A stretch of 64,000 nt of DNA, from the NCBI GenBank assembly GCA_029964075.1, contig CM057135.1, positions 17,882,863 to 17,946,862 of the forward strand. The letters are read 5' to 3'. This DNA is from Patiria pectinifera (Eukaryota; Echinodermata; Asteroidea; Valvatida; Asterinidae). Of this stretch, positions 24,601 through 37,424 are shown in pieces; the stretch's first letter is position 1; every line of letters begins with the position of its first letter. Below the pieces are notes generated by a model that was given only the letters and a program-made list of their open reading frames with translations, did no database searches and had not been told where the DNA came from. The translations under genes were made by a program, and so were the position numbers.

Positions 24601-27600
24601 GGTCTTGACACCTTCTTGTCTGTACACACACTTCTCAAAGAAAGTCCATACCCCCTGGCACTGCTGTTGGTACTCGAAATCCAGTATGTAGTGCGCTTTG
24701 TAGCACACATCAACTGCTTTCAGGATAGATGGCTGAGGTATGGCTTGCTTCTCAATGATGACGAAGGCATTTCTGGATTCCAGATGATTCGCACTGCTCA
24801 GTGACAGTACAAACGGCTGGGGATGGGTCTTTGGATCAACCTCCTTTAGGTACTGCGGCATGTTGATGATATCCTGCATAAAGAAAAAGAAGTTTATTGT
24901 TTTCTTGCTATCTAATCTTCTTGAAAAACATTCGTTCTCAACACTCCTTGCAGATGACATTTTTAATTCAAACTGAGAGCATTCATTTCAAAACCAAAAT
25001 ACCGAAGCTTACCTTATATGCACTCACACTGAATCCACTAATAAAGAAGTTTATATAAAATGTGTTCTAAATCTTCAAGAGTGGAAGCCGGACACTTAAA
25101 GGGAATGTACAACATTTGCCTTTGTTGTAATATTCAGAAATAAATGGATTGGAAAGAGTATGTTTCTTGCAAATATTGTTGAACTGACTTGTTTCACGTT
25201 TTGGGCTTGTGGAAAAAAAGCACAGAAACCCAATCATGTTCCTATAGTCTGGTTCCCTATCCCACTTTAAATACACACACTTGTTAAAACTGAGCAATTT
25301 ATAGACGTTGGGAAATTGTAAGGTCAGAGAATCAGCCTAGCAGGCTTGCACCCCTTCACAGGTGTGTAATTAATTGCAAAGAAAATGCGGAATAACTAAC
25401 TATGAAAAAGTAGGGGCAGTTTTTGAAGAAAAAAACCTGTTTTTTTCTAACGCTGGTCTTTAATTAAGAATACCCAAGAAACGGAGATAGGAAGAAAGTG
25501 TTGCTTGTTTTTAGAGAAATGTAACATCCACTTACCCGTTGTCTGTCAATGAAAAATCCAACTACATCTTTGATAGTGCTTCTCCCAGCAGCTCCTTTCT
25601 TGGAATTCCCCTCAAAGATGACAGGCACGATGATCAAAGCCAAAATGGACTTCTGATCTATGAGAAATGAAGGACAGAAAAATATTTGTAGAGCTAAAAA
25701 AAGAATGCACGTCTCCAGCCTTGGATTTGAGTCCAGTTATGGGCTGGTCATGCACTGTGGAAAGGTTTTGGGCTTAGGAGGGTGCACTGGGCAAAATAAA
25801 CACTTGTTATGATAAGTTGTCTATCCATTAATTCTGTCTGTGAAAGAAATAAACGCCACACCCATAACAGAGGTGAAGCCAAGTGGGGTGCACTGGTTTG
25901 CTAGTTCCGGTGGTGCTGGCACTTTCAAATATTCAGAGAGAAAAAAGGCAAAATGCTACAGGTGATTGGCAGGGGGTGGGGCCACTGCTGTCTGGACATT
26001 TCTTTGAATTGATGATTTTAAACTTGTGACCCTTACCTTTTGTCAATTTGTCCAGGATCATATCTTGTTGTAGCTCCAATGTCTCCTTCCACAAAGGGCA
26101 CATTCTTGTACCATACTCAATGATAGGGTCGACCATGGCACTCCATCTGTCGTACAGACTGTCAGCTGATAAGGGGTACGCCAAACGATAATCCTGCTCA
26201 ATCTACAGTGAAAATATGGGAGAAATATACATCAAGATAATTGTGTGTTTTAAAGGTCCTGCAAACTTTGTGTGCACTGTCCTCTATATCTACGTCCAAG
26301 GCAGGCCAGCATTTCCATGTTCTAGTGGATTTATTTGTTTTGTCTGGAAAAACTTGTAGGACTCGACTCAACTTGATGTTTGGTGACTCCAATACTGTTC
26401 CATGACTTGGAATATAGGCCTATAACATCTAGTCTGAGTCATCAACAGAAAACATCTTACCATGTTACTGTCCAATAGTCTTGGGAATTCCCGAAGAATC
26501 TCAGCCACAGTTCTCTCCTTATTCTTGATCCACTCTCTTCGGTAGCTAGCTGTCACTTCCATGAACTCCTGTACCTTGTCAGCAGGCTCCACATTATCTT
26601 TGAGCCATTCAATCTTGGACTGGTGATCCTGTGTTGTCTCAGCTGGTTGCTCTGCTTCACCAGTGGCAGCATCTGATGCTAGAATTACAATAGGGACGGG
26701 CAGAACAATTAACCTTTTGTTTTAATAGTCTCTTCACTTCCATTTTGTAATTTGTCACTTTTCTCTATCACACTAGTTCATTTTTGGCATCAGCCAAAAT
26801 AGTAATTGGAATCATAGTCTTGCTAAGGTGTTTTATGATATCTCGCGTGTATTATATTCCCTAAGAAAGATTTTTTGAACAAACATTATAATTGATTAAC
26901 CCTTAGTTTTTAAGGTTCTCGTGTCAAACTGACATTAATGATTAATTGTAAGACAGCACACACAATCCGAAAATTGTTAAAGGATCAGTGACAGAGAAAA
27001 CATGCATTGAAGCTAGATCAGAAGATTATGTCAAGGGTCATCAGAGGACAGATTCCAACCCCTCTCTTTTAAGATGCTGTAGAAGTGTGAGTTAATCCCA
27101 TTGACTGACCATACAGGAAATTGCTTACTTGATGTACATTCTTGATGTGGCTTTGCCTTTTGTACCATGTGCTTACGCACATAGCGTAGGTGCTCTTCTA
27201 AATATCCAGTTGCTGGACATCCTTTCGCTCCTTTGGTGTAAAATGCTTCCTGCATAACAATGAAAGTAGGTACCAGTATAAATATGTCAATATTTAAAGG
27301 GAAGATTTGCAAACATAAAAATTTCCATTCATCATTTGTCAACCCCGGTCAAAATTACAGATTTAGAAAGAGGTCAATCTCGGCATTACTCCTGACAATC
27401 GCATCACAATTATTCTCATTATTATATTCACTCACTATCAAGTTGGGCAATGGGATTTAAAACTGACAACTGTTTCATGCAAATAAATTGTTTTGAGCAT
27501 GTCATATTTTGAACACAATCTGCTTGATATAATGAAAAGGCACTTACGTATCCTGTAGTTCCCTGTGGGTCCTTCAAGCAAGGGGAAGCAGTAACTACAC

Positions 27601-30600
27601 TTTCAGCCAATGCATTTTTTTCAAATGCACCCGGGCTATATAAAACAAAAAATGGAAATATTCAGTTTTGGTTCGCACGATTAGGCTTCTTTAAATTGCA
27701 GCACGCTAAAATATGACATGACATTAATTCAGTCATTTTGCTAAGGATGTAGGATTTAATTTGTTAAACTTTATACATTCCACATTTTTGATGGTTCATG
27801 TAATTCTAAATAAGAGGGAGGGTGGGAAAAAAAACATTATTAGCAACACCAGGGTCTTCGTGTGCACTCCTGCAGCATCAAATAAGGAGTTAGGGTAATG
27901 GTTTGGAATCATTAAAAATAGGCCCTCTAAGGTCTATTAGGTTTATACTTACTTTTTGCCATAACGGGCAATCATATATCCCACCAAAATCTTGACCATG
28001 TTGTGCTTGTCACGTTTGGTGAGGAGTGCAGTCTTCTCAATGTTGTCAATAACACTCCTTCCATCTGCTGACCCATTCAGAATCTTCTTAGCATCCTAAA
28101 ATGAAGGGAATAACACATGATCAGCTTAATAGCATTAAAAACCTCAGAAATGACCCTGCAAAAAGATAACATGAACTTCTCAGACACTTTAACAATATGA
28201 TCAAAATTGTGAACGAGATATTTTATAAATGACTGATCATTATTGTAAATATCAAAGTGTTTAAGATGTGCACATGGAGAAGTTAACAGTGGTAATGTAG
28301 TTTCTGTCATTCAATTTAAATAAATCAACGCTGACGCCTCCAAAATCAATTTATTATTAATAAGAAATAGTGAGACAATGCCATCAGTTTTAAAGAGATA
28401 TTGTTGACTTGCACTCGCAAAGATTTTATTTAGAAGTATTTTGATTACCCGGTACATTACACATACCATGGAGAAACCATGCCCATGCATACACAACGAT
28501 CAGTTAAATACAAAAAAAATATACAAATTTTACATATTACAATAGAAATTGAATCAAACACTTACAAAGAGCATAGCCTTTTGTCTCTTAAGAGGTGGAG
28601 ATGTCCCTGGCATCTGATGTGACAGTGACGGTGAACTGCCTGACTCTGAAGCACCTGATGGGCCTGGGATACTCTCTCCTACACACAGGATGGAATCATC
28701 GTCGGTAAAGTCAGAAGCCGTTGATGAACTGAACAGGGACTGGGAGTCAAAAAGGGGATGCTGCTGAGGTCCAAAGTCAAACACTTGTACTGGCAGTTGT
28801 ATCGGTACTGATTGCTGTGGCTGAAACTTAAAGAAAAATACAGGCACATACATGTCTTAAATACATTCACAAAAATTCACATTTTTTTTGGGGGGGGGGG
28901 GAGGTTTCATCTAATTCCCAAACATCACTTACACGTTTAACCAGCGTTTTATGCAAACTCAATCCTTTTAAAAAAAATTTCACGTAAAGAAAAGTGTTTT
29001 TTGCTTAATTGTTGGGGTGTTTGTATGTTTGTTTGGTATTTTATCTGGGGGGAGGGGGGCGTTACATTGAAAAAAACACAAGAAGGCCACTTTGAAGTTA
29101 ATTTTTAAAGTCACTATCATGTGTACAAACCATACCTTTTATACAATGTTGAATGGAGTTATGATGTACCAGGATAGGTCGTCTTTGTTATGGCACTTTG
29201 TTACATGAAATGGTCGGCTGGCTCGGAGATCTTGTGGGCGTTTGATGATACATTTTGGCTCTTTTGATTCTGACACAGCATAGGCCTGCAGGTGTCGATT
29301 GTAATATCGTGTTTGCCACATGTGCAAGACAAAGTAGATGCTGTTCTGAATTTCCATGATGTAATTCACCTTTGCATACTGTGGTCCGTCATCATCCCAG
29401 TCAACAAGCATCATACAGTTTGGTTTGTATTCATAGGTTTGGATACACACGCTCCCAGAAAACGTCAGCATGTCTTCCATATTACATCCAAGGGAAGCAC
29501 ATACATCAACTGCATCATCCAAAGATGAAACCTGAGCAGGTACTTGGTCTCTGATTTCAGTGTCACACTGTAATGGCCTTCTCAGCAGAAAGTTGCAGCT
29601 CTGTTGTTGCTGATGCCTGTCGGAAACAGTTTTGGCTATGTTTTTGTAGTTATTACAGACACGGGCCCATCGTTTTAGTGGTTTATGCTTAGCTTCTTTC
29701 CACATACTTGAATATTGTGCGAGAGGCCCCAGGAGTCTTGTGAGGCGGGGATAGTGAAGTAGAAAGTGATGCTTGGGAATAAGATGACCCCCAGGAAAGA
29801 GCTCCAAATACAGCTGATGATGGTCTCTTATTAATGCCTTTAATACGTATGTACCAGCAATACTAATTGATGGAGCTACAACTATTTTGTATATATCCAG
29901 AAGCAACAGAAACATTTCCCAGACATCTGATTCCTCGCTAATAAGGTCACCAATGATAAGTGGAAGATACAGAGCTAAACACTTTGATTGAGCTGATTTT
30001 TGACCACTAGAACCCCATGGATTTGTAAAAGCTGATTGTTGTATGGGACTTGGTTGTTTTTTTTTATCTACCGACCCGTAGCTGAACGAAGACAGCCGAT
30101 TGTTAACTGTGCCAAGGGTAAAACATCCTTTTTCAATGAGAACTTTCAGGGTAAGTTTCATTTCCAGTGGAATGATGCCCTCCAAAAAGTCATGCATGAC
30201 ATCTACAGCAGAGTTTTCACTGACATGGAATCCTGTCAGCTTATTTAATTCGGAGGATCGCCGGATACCTGTCTCTGACACATTATTCACAAGAACATCT
30301 GCATCTACACTATCCTTGGTTCGAAGAAGCGCAACATCTTCAACAAGCTGTGTTCTAGTAGTCTCCCTTGGAGCTTTGCAAAATCGACAGGGAAAATTGG
30401 CAATGAAGCTTCCAACAAAACCCAGTACCTCATGAAGTCCTAGGTTGTCACCAATTGCTTGAAAAAGGACAGGTCTAACAGATCCCGTGTACTCTTCACA
30501 TGATATCTTGAGACCTTGTTCTTGCATGTCCTCAAAATCTTTCACAATTGCTGACAGTATTTTGTCGATTCCATACTTTGCAATCTCTGTTCTTTTTCCA

Positions 30601-33600
30601 CATGCAGCCAACAAAATGTTACTGAGTGAAGCTTGGAACTGAAGCGGAAGACACAACAGACTAATATAGAATCCAGCTAGCTTATTTGTGCCTTCTTTTT
30701 GACCCGAGGGGATTACCTGTTTCATAATCGTCGCAGTACAGCAATATTGGAATGACAATGTTGTTTTGTGCTGAAAATTTAGTTTTGTAGTAACTGCCAT
30801 CGAGATATGTTCTCAACAGACAATCATCCTGAGAGGGTTGCTGATTCAGGATTGCTGTCATGATTCCTGGTTGCTCCAAGTGTCTTTTTATCGTCTGAGT
30901 GATGGGAACGTACTGGAAAGTGTCATTTTTCAGGGTTTGACGAACACCTCCAGATGAGCTATCACCTTGTGAAACGAACGATTGACCCAGAACTTTTTCT
31001 TCAGGGCTGACGAGATATCCTTTTTCTCTGAAGTACTTATCCTGGTTGTGCTGAGATCTAAGTTCATTAAATGTTTTTTGTACAAGATCATACTCATCAA
31101 ACACTTGTCCTAGCTTATTGACATCTACTTCCGCTAACTGCATATTCCTTCGAACCTCCTGCATTGTAAACTGAAACCTTTTGTGCATGTGATTAAACAC
31201 CACTTTGATCAACTCTTCAACTTCAAGTATCACTTTCTGAATGCTGGAATAAGGCATACTTGATGCTCTCATGCTTGCTATGAAATATGAAACAGATTCA
31301 AAGAGCTCATCTTCACCTGTCCACTCATCAATGTCATCATGTGGCTCATCAAACTCATCATTCTGCTCCATTTCAATTTCTGAATCAGATGTTTCCTGTG
31401 GCATATTAGACCTATATATAGCTGCTGCAGTGTCTGTGTGCTCTGCCAAAATGTGGCGCCTATATGATGACAGATGGTGAAATGTTGCCAGACAACCATC
31501 TTGTCTGCAAATAACAATGGTGGAAGTGCCAGAATGCACACCATGGATATATTTCAAATGGTTGAATAAGTCTTTGATGCCACCAGAGATTTCAATCAAA
31601 CATTTGTAGCACAGCATTATCCCTGATCACAAGTGCCTTAGGCCAAACAAAAAAATGGTGTGTTTACGGTAACGGCCTGAAAAAAATCCAGGTAGGTAGG
31701 TAGGAAAATAATTTTATTTTGTAATTTTTTTTTTCATTTCAGTTCTGCATGCCCATGCGTGTTCTTTCGCAAAAAAAAAAGTATAAAACCACTATTCAAG
31801 CATTCAAGATATTCAATTGATACATTTCAATCCAAATTAATTTGTATCGTCGGCCAGGGTTCTCCCCAGGATTTTTTTCAAACATGTGGGGGAAGATTTG
31901 CTGTGATTCAACAACCCGAAAATGTTTGAACTTTAGAAGCTCTCTGGTGCATTTTAGAGCAAATCTGGGGGTCTTTATCTTAAGATTTGTCCTTGAAATT
32001 CAGAGGAGATCTTGTAGGTTATTAATATTTTTGTAATTAAAGAAAAAAAATCAAAATTGTTAACTTAAAAAAAAAATAAACATTTCACAACCTGTGTTTC
32101 ATTGCTTCCTAACTAGAAAAGTATGCATTACATTTACATGTAAGTTTCAAATTAAGAAATTAAGGTGGAGAAAAAAAACAACTTTTGCTTCCAATTACAT
32201 GCCTTTCAAAATAGCGTCAGTAGGTCGAAAAATTATTTCGCCAATTTTTTGGGGTGCTGATTAATGGAGCATCATTCGTACTAATCATAGAGCAAGGAAT
32301 CATGTTTATTTTGTGCCTGGATTATTTTCATTTGCGCCACGAAAATGATCAAGACTGGCTATCGGGGGGTATGGTGTAAGCGCAGGATAGTATGCGCATG
32401 CGTACAAGTGCAAGTCCGTACCCCCCGCGGCGCGCTCCGAGCGATCGAACCCGAAAATGACTGCGATATCAGCGCGCGTGCTCGTTTCAAGTGTTAGGTT
32501 GGCTCAGTGCGGAAAGGGCATATTTTTCATCATTTTGGCCTAAAAACAGACAGAATCCACCGATGTTTGTTTGGTGCACATAACGTGAGTATGTCATGAG
32601 GTATTGTACGGAGTTTAGGGGTAAACTGTGCAGCGGTTCTGTGGGAAATGGCTTATTTGGAATGGACGTTTTTGTACTTAATTAGTGTTTTGTATTTTAT
32701 TCTGACTCTATGAGGCTCCGCTCACGCGGAGCCTCATAGTTCTAGGAGTACTCACGGCCCACGTGGCCGAAAATCTTGCACTACTGCAGAAACACACTAC
32801 GATGTTTCGCCACAAGTTCGAGCTTTGCAATCTCGTCATTTTAATGGAAAACACATACACAGAAAGTAAAGATCACGTTCTGTGAATTAATTCGCAGAAA
32901 TTCTCTTTCTCCAGCGATGTTTGTTTGGTAATATTTTTACGATCCAACTTCGGCCCACTACATTATCATGCTGTATGATACGAAGTATGGACCGGAGAGA
33001 GGCAGTAGTCACTGGTTCCGGTCCTTCATCATAGCATTGATTCCGTTAGCTGGCGAAGGGAACCAGTGTACCATGCTGTATGCTAGCTAGCTGCTGATGG
33101 TCGACAGAACACGTCATTGTGTGCATTTTGATCACACATGCATCGGAAAACATGATTTTGGTCAAGATTTTGAAATAATGGCGTATGTAACGATCAAATT
33201 GTGCATTTTAATGACGTGTATGATAATTATATTGTGCGTATCAGGGGCTAAAAAATGTGATCGGCATTTTTTTGTCGGCGTATCGGGCAGATACGCAGTA
33301 CGCACGTTTGTATGTGGGGAGAACCATGCCGTCCGTCGGCCAGCCAGGCGTACCCCGATGCGTTTGTGCAAAAATAATCGTACTTCGTAGTTTGAGAGTT
33401 CAAGTTTTGAGATCGTCGCGATTTTCGCACGTTTAACACAGGTATGTTTGTGTCAAATCATGGTCAGATTCAAGTGTGGAAAATGTTTTTTGTTCGTGGC
33501 AAATAATTAAAAGTACTTGAAATGTTTGAAATTTGTCAATTATCAACCTTCAAAATGGCAATAAAAAGTTTGAGGTCGGCAATTTGGCCGAAAAAATTCC

Positions 33601-34678
33601 AGGTCGGTCGGGTTACCGTAAACACACCATTTTTTTTGTTCGGCCTTATCACAAATACTACCAACTCACATGATTCTTCCACTTTTTAACAAACTTCACC
33701 CGTACACCAACTTTCGGAATAAGTTGCACTATATCTGCTTCTGTCAGCAATCGAAGGGCCATCATGTCTATGCCATTATCTGTAAGAAAAAAAAAGAGCA
33801 TTAAGTTAGTCGCCGGGTAGTTTTAATAACATGTATGAATAGCTACACTTTATACAGACTGTTTTGGTTATTTTTTTAAATGTTATTCTTTGTTTGGTTT
33901 AGTTTTGTGTATCATTATTTTTCTATAGGGATATTGTTCCCAAATGTTGGAGAATAATCATCCAACAATTTCCTAAGAAAATATGAGCTTAGCCAAATGT
34001 TGGGTAGAAGGAAGCATATATTCCCAATATTGAGGGACAATAGGACTGGCACCACAATTTATGGGCAGACCCCCGTTATTTGGGCAAAATAGTAATAAAG
34101 AATTGGGAGATAAAAGTACAAAATACTCAACATTTTAGAAAAGCAAACAAACATACCCAATTTTTAAGGAGAATGGGAACAAATGCCCAATGTTTGGACA
34201 TTAGGAGCATGCATATTCCCAATCTTTGGGAAAGAGGGGCCTAAATTACCATGCCTTGCACATTATTAATACTTTAGCTCAGCTCATTATATCCAAATTG
34301 ATTTATTATCAAAATGTTAGGAATAATATATCACAGGTAATGATTCTTGAGTTACGGTGAAGAGAATGATGAGGCTATGGAAAACGATAGACCTGGCATC
34401 ACTCATGCTTAACGTAGGCCTATATCGATTATGGACTCAGCTTGCACTTTGCATTAAGAACTGCAACCCTGGGCTAGCCGCACATTAGCAAACATTTGCT
34501 TTCAGCATAGAGCTTTCAGACAGGCACATGCACACGTAAATTCATGTACCATAAGTTATCTTTATAACAGTAAGACCTATATTCTGATACATGCTGCAAA
34601 ATTCTCACCTATAAACACGTCCATTAGGGTGCTAACGCCCCACTTCTCCAGCAAGCCTAGTACTTCGTGATCTGCCAT
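24541..34678 (-). CDS. SAM-domain protein, SAMD3-like family; TnpA-analogue candidate, intact
   Basis: Exons: 34678-34609, 33779-33670, 28826-28566, 28095-27953, 27635-27548, 27249-27129, 26678-26461, 26202-26037, 25657-25536, 24873-24541. All nine introns are GT..AG, the exon lengths add to 1,632 bp, and the frame is open for 543 residues. Residues 1-60 form a SAM domain (LLEKWGVSTLMDVFI, then LRLLTEADIVQLIPKVGVRV), followed by a Gln/Ser/Pro-rich linker. The rest follows SAMD3-like proteins: KHNMVKILVGYMIARYGK, CLKDPQGTTGY, a coiled acidic/basic stretch, FPRLLDSNMIEQDY, and a C-terminal ILKAVDVCYKAHYILDF with VWTFFEKCVY. The intactness of a ten-exon frame inside a transposon implies recent selection. 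Proposed role: nuclear DNA-binding or oligomerising accessory factor for transposition. The role is inference. Confidence 0.85.
29139..31617 (-). CDS. TNP2-like (CACTA) transposase nested in intron 2 of the SAM gene
   Basis: The first part encodes two C2H2-like fingers (CYKC..H..H and CRQDGC..H..H), an acidic region, then VIPILLYCDDYETGNPLGS. The second encodes FQASLSNILLA, a CRFCKAPR cysteine pair, DVMHDFLEGIIPLEMKL and PKHHFLLHYPRLTRLLGPL with KHKPLKRW, a motif order known from animal EnSpm and related TNP2 transposases. The two parts are in different frames that meet at a short A run near 30,705 (GGGTCAAAAAG). Dropping one A gives a continuous match, so it is a one-base insertion, an assembly slip or a +1 shift site. 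A splice acceptor (GATCAG) lies just before the ATG. Confidence 0.75.
31635..33648. mobile_element. 2-kb non-autonomous DNA element inserted in the SAM gene intron
   Basis: The ends are inverted copies sharing ATGGTGTGTTTACGGTAAC next to GGCC(A/G)AACAAAAAAA. TCACAAGT lies just left and TCACAAAT just right, an 8-bp target duplication with one difference, as expected for hAT-type elements. The interior has no transposase. It holds a perfect 14-bp-arm hairpin at 32,708-32,739 (CTATGAGGCTCCGC / complement). Insertion lies 21 bp past the donor of SAM exon 2 and 17 bp before the transposase ATG. Confidence 0.7.
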
Positions 34679-35083
34679 TTCGACTCGACTGTGCATGTGC
34701 AGTGCAGTAACGTAATAACGTGGCCGTGCGCGCGCGTGTGCACGCCGTACGTACGTTGCAACGTTGTCCTCTAATGCGCGTGCGCACGGTGATTGAATTC
34801 CCAACAATTGGAAACCGTAACCCGATCCATTGCAATCATGCCCATCTGCTGAGATTATTATCCCACTTTCTACCCAACACTTCGTGGTTGGATCAAGCAG
34901 TGTAATAATGCATATTAATTGGGCAATGTTTATCCAACTAACCTTACTAAAAAAAACATCCATCGTTGGTCAATTTTTTTACTTGCCCAACCCCAAAATT
35001 TACTAAATTGTTGAGCAAAAATTCACCAACAATTTGCAAACGGAGTTTACCCAGTGTTATTTTGCCCAGCATTTTTAACAGTG
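33920..35083. repeat. Right subterminal motif array of the CACTA element
   Basis: TTCCCAA, TTGGGCAA, GTTGGG and CCCAAC units in both orientations surround SAM exon 1 (34,609-34,678). The promoter of the SAM gene must lie within or beside this array. Binding of the encoded protein here could therefore both mark the end and repress its own promoter, as TnpA does in maize (inference). Confidence 0.6.
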
Positions 35084-35086
35084 TAG

Positions 35087-36020
35087 GCATACTAACTAGT
35101 ATTAGTATTAGCCGTTGAAAATTTCATTACCGCTGCCATAACGATAGCCACTACCTTTCTCATAATGTGAAAACAAAAAATAGGCCTTAATATGGGCCTT
35201 ACTTTAGGCATGAATAATCTTGGCCCAATTGAATAAAAAAAAAGCACAGGCCTGGCTTTAGCCGGCGCTAAGCCCTGACACATGAAGTGTTTATCTTACA
35301 TAACAATATATGAGCCAAACACCTTAGCACCAAAGTATGTTTAAATGGTGATGAAATTAATCACTCATTCAATCAGTCATGTTAATATTTTAACAACTTG
35401 ACATGACATAGGGCCTACACCCTGGCCTAGCCCTACATAGATGGCATCCGACATGCATAGGCCAGTGCTACTACTGTACTAGCATTTATGCTGCTAGGCC
35501 CTAATTTGTAAAAAAAAAAAAAAAAAAAGCACACACACACCCACACACATACACACACAAATAATAAGGCCCTTTTCCCCCAAGGAAACATTAGCAGCAC
35601 GTTATTTATATTGATGGGGAACATTTGGCCCGATCATAGCGTAGTACGTGTATAAATAGGCAGGATAGTCGCTACGTCCGACCAAAGATCCGGAGTATAT
35701 ATGGCCTACTTGCACTGCAGCCTTCTTACTTTTCACTACAAGCACAACGGACCGGACCAACACGGCAAAACTCGTTTTACTTTCATTTGTAAAAAACAAG
35801 TATGTAATTTTGTAGGCAACAACAGGCCTAGTTCTTTGTGCTTTAGAATCGAGAAAATATGTTACCAAAAGCCTTGTTAAACAAGTGTTAGCCACTACAA
35901 ACCTGAAGTTTTTCCGCATAACTTGAAAAGTGTGGGCGAGACGTGCACGGCGCCGCCGCCTCCATTGTGTCATCTGTCATGGCGGCGCATAGCAACGCGT
36001 CCTGTATACGAAACAACACA
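35087..36020. other. No complete gene; CA microsatellite and a promoter-like GC patch
   Basis: A poly-A run and an ACACACAC microsatellite lie at 35,509-35,562. At 35,940-36,005 a GC-rich patch with GTCATGGCGGCG (YY1-like) and CATAGCAACGCG (X-box-like half) precedes, on the minus strand, an open stretch starting MTDDTMEAAAP and reaching a possible donor at about 35,912. It may be the first exon of an unidentified minus-strand gene, but no partner exon was recognised. Confidence 0.3.
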
Positions 36021-36023
36021 ATA

Positions 36024-36620
36024 CTATCAGCCAAGAGACTAACACCGTTAAAAGAAAGTTCATATCTATTACCACTTTTAAATAATGAGCCACTTCCTGT
36101 TTTGGCCTTTTTTGACCGGAAGCGAGGGTCACGTGATTGCACGCACAATGAATCAAATAAAGACCTTAACCTACTCTACCAATTGCCGGCAACAGAATGC
36201 TGCGGACGCGTACGGTTGATGTCTTATGCATGTTTTAATATTAAAAAGTGTCATAATTCAATCGCCCATAAATAACCATTAGATGACGTCATTATGACGT
36301 CATCATTACACAATATTGTTTGAATTAGGGTTTTTGCTTGGACAAAGACTGGTGTGAATGAATTACTGGCAGAGAGTCGAAAATGCCCTTCGAAAATCAA
36401 CAATTTTTTTCTAAATTTCTGTGTACAAAGTCTATTGGAAAAATTAAATATTCAAAAATCTGTAATAAATTAGTCGATGAGGTCACCATGACGTCATTCT
36501 TGGGGAAACAATGTCACTATGGGGTCTTTACATGGGACAAGTTTCATTAGAATACGAGTTGTTTTAGGCCCAAAGTGCCGCGGTGAATAAACGTGTACAA
36601 AGTCTATGGGATTTGGGGTA
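36024..36620. repeat. CRE-rich repeat family, copy 1 (partial)
   Basis: Begins with CTATCAGCCAAGAGACTAAC, contains the CTTCC..CCGGAAG palindrome, GGGTCACGTGATT, three TGACGTCA palindromes, and ends near GTACAAAGTCTATGGGATTT. Related copies lie at 37.4-38.45, 38.6-39.3 and 42.3-42.8 kb. No coding potential. About 800 bp of featureless AT-rich DNA follow it. Confidence 0.75.
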
Positions 36621-37424
36621 GGAGCAAGAGGGGGAAAAAAACACCTAGAGCTTCGCGTTTGTTGTTACAAACGCAGACGCGGTCGGGTAGACAATTATTT
36701 TATAAAACACTGTCCAGTTTTATATAAGAACATGTACAAAGGATAACGAAATTTACACTGTCTGATAAAATTAATCATTTTGTTTAAAAATGTTTCTTTC
36801 AGGTAGTGATCAATGTCAGTATGTATTTTTTTATTTTTTTTACGTAGAAAAAGTGAATATGGGTAGTGAATACTGATGTTATTCGGAGAAGATGCATGTT
36901 CATTGATTTGCATGTATTCATGTGTCCGATTATAACTTTAAATGGTATGCTGTAACATGAACTCCCAATACCATTTGCCTAAAAAAAAACCCGAAATAAT
37001 ACTTACTATCCGAAGGTAAATTTATAAATAGAAACAAACATTTATATTCACCAAATCGCCGCTCAGAGTTCGTACGAGGATGCCTTTCTGGGTGGCGCCA
37101 CGAACAGCGTAAGTTCATGCATTCTACTTTCCGAGTCACAGCGTGCATGCAGTATAGTGTACAGAGCTTAACCCCCATTATGAAACTGCGCATGCGCGCA
37201 TTTCTGTCTTGCCTTTTTTCAAGACGAAGACGCGCGCAGCGATCTATTTTAGTCGTACACGCGTTACAACAGTATTTCTCCTCAGACTTTCTCAGGGACT
37301 ACGTACTAATAACTAGACATGTACATATACATGTACGCCCGCGAAAAGCAAACGAAAAGCCAAGATACGTTCAGTGGGCGTGCGCGCCCTATGCTGTGGC
37401 CGAACGGCGACGCGCTATGCTTTC

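Larger units (their letters stand above)
22660..35083 (-). mobile_element. CACTA/EnSpm DNA transposon with SAM-domain gene and nested TNP2-like transposase
   Basis: The right end, read inward, begins CACTGTTAAAAATGCTGGGC; the left begins CACAAGTACTAGAACGTTGG; both run into TGGGCAA. TAG lies immediately outside each end (22657-22659 and 35084-35086), matching the 3-bp target duplication of CACTA elements. Both ends carry arrays of GTTGGG/CCCAAC. Inside are a ten-exon SAM-domain gene and, within its second intron, a TNP2-like transposase. A 2-kb element has been inserted in that intron, so the original length was about 10.4 kb. The left terminus matches less well than the right and could instead begin at TACTAG (22666). 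Confidence 0.75.

Noticed and set aside
29040-29130. Further 3' exon of the TNP2-like gene
   Set aside because: No convincing donor before its stop and no conserved continuation were seen before SAM exon 3.
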